A DNA stretch of 25,777 nucleotides from CAZXEU01 sp964639665 (lineage in GTDB: Bacteria; Bacteroidota; Rhodothermia; Rhodothermales; Bin80), in assembly GCA_964639665.1 (NCBI GenBank), contig CAZXEU010000051.1:1-25777 (forward strand). Direction: 5' to 3'. The notes beneath the pieces were generated by a model. The model worked only from the letters and a program-made list of their open reading frames with translations. It was not told the origin of the DNA and searched no databases. The translations under genes and the position numbers were made by a program. This document shows, piece by piece, positions 23,536 to 25,777 of the stretch (within the stretch, counting starts at the first letter, position 1; each line of letters starts with the position of its first letter).

Positions 23536-24039
23536 TCATTCAAGTCTCCAAACAAGGCGGCTGACCGTCTCGTTTTCGAAGTATACAAGTAGTCGGGCTG
23601 CCTCATGTGTATAGGTCCAGCTGCCGGATGCCGTCTCAGAGGGAGGTCCGAGCGTGCGAAGTACTTCGCGCTCCGCATATCCAACCCGCAGCCCTTCTGG
23701 CGCTGAGTAGCGCGGTTCGGTAAGCGCCATGTACATTACGCGCACGCCGGCAGGCGGCCGACCTACTCCGACTTCGATGCCATAGTATTGCTGCACTTCC
23801 ACGGTATCGTTCTGCATGAGCATCCTGGTCGTCCTGAGGGGGGTTCCCAGACTGGCTTCCAGCTCACCGGCAGAAAAGTACCTGCGCCCGCCGGTAATCA
23901 CGTCATCAATAAAGACGTTCACGTCCGCCGCCTTAGTCCCACCCGCGACTTCCGCCGGACCTGTGCACGAGACCAGCACGCAAGTGGCAACGACCGCAAC
24001 CGCGCTAGCGGTCGCCAACCGGACATGGGACCTCCGCAC
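23536..24039 (-). CDS. Small lipoprotein of unknown function, possibly SmpA/BamE-like fold
   Basis: The 167-residue product has a lipoprotein signal: basic M-R-R-S-H-V-R, a hydrophobic stretch, and the lipobox L-V-S-C with Cys25. The C-terminal half (V-G-Y-A-E-R-E-V-L-R-T-L-G-P-P-S-E-T then W-T-Y-T-H-E, L-L-V-Y-F-E-N-E-T-V-S-R-L) has the helix, L-G-x-P turn and beta-strand order seen in SmpA/BamE-type domains. That resemblance is by eye; I do not claim it is the BAM component. It starts at GTG 24039 with AGGAG six bases upstream, and this site overlaps the TAG stop of the helicase gene, so translation is probably coupled. It would be anchored in the inner or outer membrane facing the periplasm. 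Its stop lies 2 bp from tRNA-Val. Confidence 0.75.
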   Translation of the reverse strand: MRRSHVRLATASAVAVVATCVLVSCTGPAEVAGGTKAADVNVFIDDVITGGRRYFSAGELEASLGTPLRTTRMLMQNDTVEVQQYYGIEVGVGRPPAGVRVMYMALTEPRYSAPEGLRVGYAEREVLRTLGPPSETASGSWTYTHEAARLLVYFENETVSRLVWRLE

Positions 24040-24048
24040 CGTCGTCTC

Positions 24049-25497
24049 CTAACGCTTTCGTCTGGCCCGCTTTCTCTCGGGCCTGGCCACCCTTTCCTGC
24101 ACACGCTCGTGATACAGATCGTCTACGAGCATTGCGAGCAACTCCGGCTGTTCCTGGACGAGCTCCTCCACCATGGGAAGGAACCGCTGCAGCCTTTCAC
24201 GCTCCAGATTGCTGCGCGCCCGCATTCGCTCCTCAAGCACTTCCGTCATGCGTTCGGCCACGCGCCGGGCTACGTCTGCTTCCGTTGGCATCGTGCGCTT
24301 CATCATTTCAATGTCATACCTTGAAGCTATGGAAATCAGACGCCTTTCGTCTTCAATCGTCGAAAGCGTAATGGCGGTCCCCGCCCTGCCTGCACGGGCG
24401 GTTCGACCGGTTCGGTGAATATAGTACTCCGGATCAAGCGGAACGTCATACTGGAAGACGTGGCTCAGCTCCAATATGTCAATGCCCCGAGCTGCCACGT
24501 CCGTCGCCACCAGGAACCGAAGGCGCCGCCGCCGAAAGCGCTCCATGACCTTTTCCCTGTGGTGCTGTGGCATATCACCCTTCAATTCCGCCGCATCATA
24601 GCCGTAGTTGACCAGAAACTGCTGAATGTATTCCACCTCACGCTTCGTATTGGCGAAAATCAGCGCCGCGTCCGGATTCTCAAGTTCAATTAGGCGTGCC
24701 AAGGCGCGGTCCTTTTCCATCCGGCCAACTCGGTAATACCGATGCTCAATCGCTTCGACGCTTACGCCGTCTGCGCTCAATCCCAGAAAAACCGGCTCGC
24801 GCAGGAATTCCTGCCCCAATGCCTGGACCTTAGGGGGCATGGTTGCGCTAAACATGCACGATTGCCGCACTTCGGGCAGAAACTCTTTCAGCTGTACCAT
24901 GGCTGGATAGAATCCCATGGATAGCATTTCGTCCGCCTCGTCGAGAATAAAGACGCGCAGCTCTTCAAGGTGAAAGGTTCCACGAAACAGGTGGTCAATG
25001 ACGCGTCCGGGCGTACCCACCACAACATGTGAGCCCGCAGTCAGTCGCTGCGTCTGCTCCGCGTAGCCAACTCCGCCGTAAACCGCGGTGCTGCGGATAC
25101 CCGTACCAGTGGCAAGCCGCCGGCACTCCGTGTGCACCTGGCGAGCCAGCTCCCGCGTCGGCGTAAGCACAAGCGCCTGCGTGACATCCGAGCCAGGGAA
25201 AAGTGCGTCGAACAGCGGCAACAGGAATGCTCCCGTCTTGCCTGAGCCCGTCCTCGATTGTACTACAACGTCGCGGCCGGCCAGAACATGGGGAATCGTC
25301 CGTGACTGTACCGGCAGAAGGTCCGCCCAGCCGCTGGTGCGGAATGCTGCCCGCACACTCTCCGGCAGTGCACCAAGAGTCGCTTCCGGCAGCGTACGAT
25401 CTTTTCCGAAGCCTGCACGGCCGATTCTCTCGGCGCGCTCTTTCCTTTGTGCCCCTGCCGTCATGTCCAGGAACCGACGGAATTGCTCTTCAGCCAT
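24049..25497 (-). CDS. DEAD-box ATP-dependent RNA helicase
   Basis: The 482-residue protein shows the full motif set: Q-motif glutamine (Q64), motif I S-R-T-G-S-G-K-T (81-88), Ia P-T-R-E-L-A (113-118), T-P-G-R (162-165), II D-E-A-D (186-189), III S-A-T (217-219), A-T-D-V-A-A-R-G-I-D (331-340) and VI H-R-T-G-R-T-A-R-A-G (361-370). The C-terminal extension (about 400-482) is highly charged, probably helical, and ends in a basic tail, but has no recognisable DbpA/RRM domain. Such enzymes unwind short RNA duplexes in ribosome assembly or mRNA decay, often under cold stress. I cannot choose between DeaD, RhlE and CshA types. It lies between the fabG-like gene (8 bp) and the lipoprotein gene (9 bp), so the three are probably one transcript. 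Confidence 0.93.
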   Translation of the reverse strand: MAEEQFRRFLDMTAGAQRKERAERIGRAGFGKDRTLPEATLGALPESVRAAFRTSGWADLLPVQSRTIPHVLAGRDVVVQSRTGSGKTGAFLLPLFDALFPGSDVTQALVLTPTRELARQVHTECRRLATGTGIRSTAVYGGVGYAEQTQRLTAGSHVVVGTPGRVIDHLFRGTFHLEELRVFILDEADEMLSMGFYPAMVQLKEFLPEVRQSCMFSATMPPKVQALGQEFLREPVFLGLSADGVSVEAIEHRYYRVGRMEKDRALARLIELENPDAALIFANTKREVEYIQQFLVNYGYDAAELKGDMPQHHREKVMERFRRRRLRFLVATDVAARGIDILELSHVFQYDVPLDPEYYIHRTGRTARAGRAGTAITLSTIEDERRLISIASRYDIEMMKRTMPTEADVARRVAERMTEVLEERMRARSNLERERLQRFLPMVEELVQEQPELLAMLVDDLYHERVQERVARPERKRARRKR

Positions 25498-25505
25498 GGC
25501 AGTGC

Positions 25506-25777
25506 TTACATCGCGAGGCCACCGTCCACATTCAGTACGTGGCCCGTGACATAATCAGCGGCGCCTGACGCCAAGAACAAGACCGCCGCTGCCACCTCCC
25601 GGGCCTCGGCCGCCCGGCGCAACGGAATCCAGCTTAGCATCGCGTCGCGCGCCTTTTCCGAGATCGCTTCCGTCATTTCCGTCAACACGAAGCCGGGGGC
25701 AACGGCATTGACCGTAATGCCACGTCCTCCCAATTCCTTGGCCAAGCTCTTTGAAAAGCCGACAATACCCGCTTTGG
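25506..25777 (-). CDS. fabG: 3-oxoacyl-ACP reductase FabG-like SDR, C-terminal part (5' end outside window)
   Basis: The visible 90 or so residues run off the right edge. They begin with K-A-G-I-V-G-F-S-K-S-L-A-K-E-L, where the first lysine is the catalytic Lys of the Y-x3-K motif of short-chain dehydrogenases. Next come G-I-T-V-N-A-V-A-P-G-F-V-L-T-E-M-T and finally Y-V-T-G-H-V-L-N-V-D-G-G-L-A-M. This is the canonical FabG end: NADPH-dependent reduction of 3-oxoacyl-ACP in fatty-acid elongation. FabG has many paralogues and the cofactor-binding half is missing, so another SDR (for example acetoacetyl-CoA reductase) remains possible. The helicase start lies 8 bp downstream. Confidence 0.85.
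   Translation of the reverse strand, partial: KAGIVGFSKSLAKELGGRGITVNAVAPGFVLTEMTEAISEKARDAMLSWIPLRRAAEAREVAAAVLFLASGAADYVTGHVLNVDGGLAM

Overview
The window reads as a moderately GC-rich bacterial chromosome segment. It holds about nineteen protein genes, two tRNA genes and two ParB-binding (parS) sites. I see no phage, transposon or CRISPR signature. Several clues suggest the Bacteroidota/Rhodothermota side of the tree, though only as an inference. Ribosomal protein L34 has a long C-terminal tail with a K-S-L-T-V-S-D motif. YidC has a lysine where proteobacterial YidC has its groove arginine. The tRNA genes do not encode CCA. Most starts lack a clear Shine-Dalgarno sequence, and a TAnnTTTG-like box lies before murQ.

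Layout. Positions 1-1332: the end of one GT-B glycosyltransferase and a complete second one, both on the plus strand. Positions 6907-1337 (minus strand): a membrane protein resembling the LPG-synthase TM/flippase-like family, a secreted DUF3047-type protein, a large RND/MMPL lipid-exporter-like protein and a secreted TPR protein; the second and third overlap by ATGA. Together with the glycosyltransferases this looks like a cell-envelope (glyco)lipid cassette of unknown substrate. Positions 6908-7518: a gene-free divergent interval unusually rich in inverted repeats. Positions 7519-14626: a MaoC-type hydratase, recF (minus), murQ, mfd and a WYL regulator (minus). Positions 14627-15648: a second gene-free kilobase containing one perfect parS.

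Positions 23255-15649 carry the classic origin-region string rpmH-rnpA-yidC-mnmE-mnmG-rsmG, all on the minus strand, interrupted by a plus-strand outer-membrane protein gene between yidC and mnmE. A second perfect parS is embedded in the 20-bp mnmG/rsmG coding overlap. In many bacteria parA-parB follow rsmG; here they are absent and the gene-free parS region takes that place. dnaA, dnaN and gyrB are not in the window, and I found no DnaA-box cluster. Positions 23382-23533 hold tRNA-Gly(CCC) and tRNA-Val(TAC). A minus-strand operon follows (fabG-like, DEAD-box helicase, small lipoprotein) and runs off the right edge.

Most functions are housekeeping: DNA repair (RecF, Mfd), cell-wall recycling (MurQ), tRNA/rRNA modification (MnmE, MnmG, RsmG), membrane insertion (YidC), tRNA processing (RnpA) and RNA remodelling. 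The least explained parts are the envelope cassette, the hairpin-rich interval at 7010-7480, and the parS pair without parAB.
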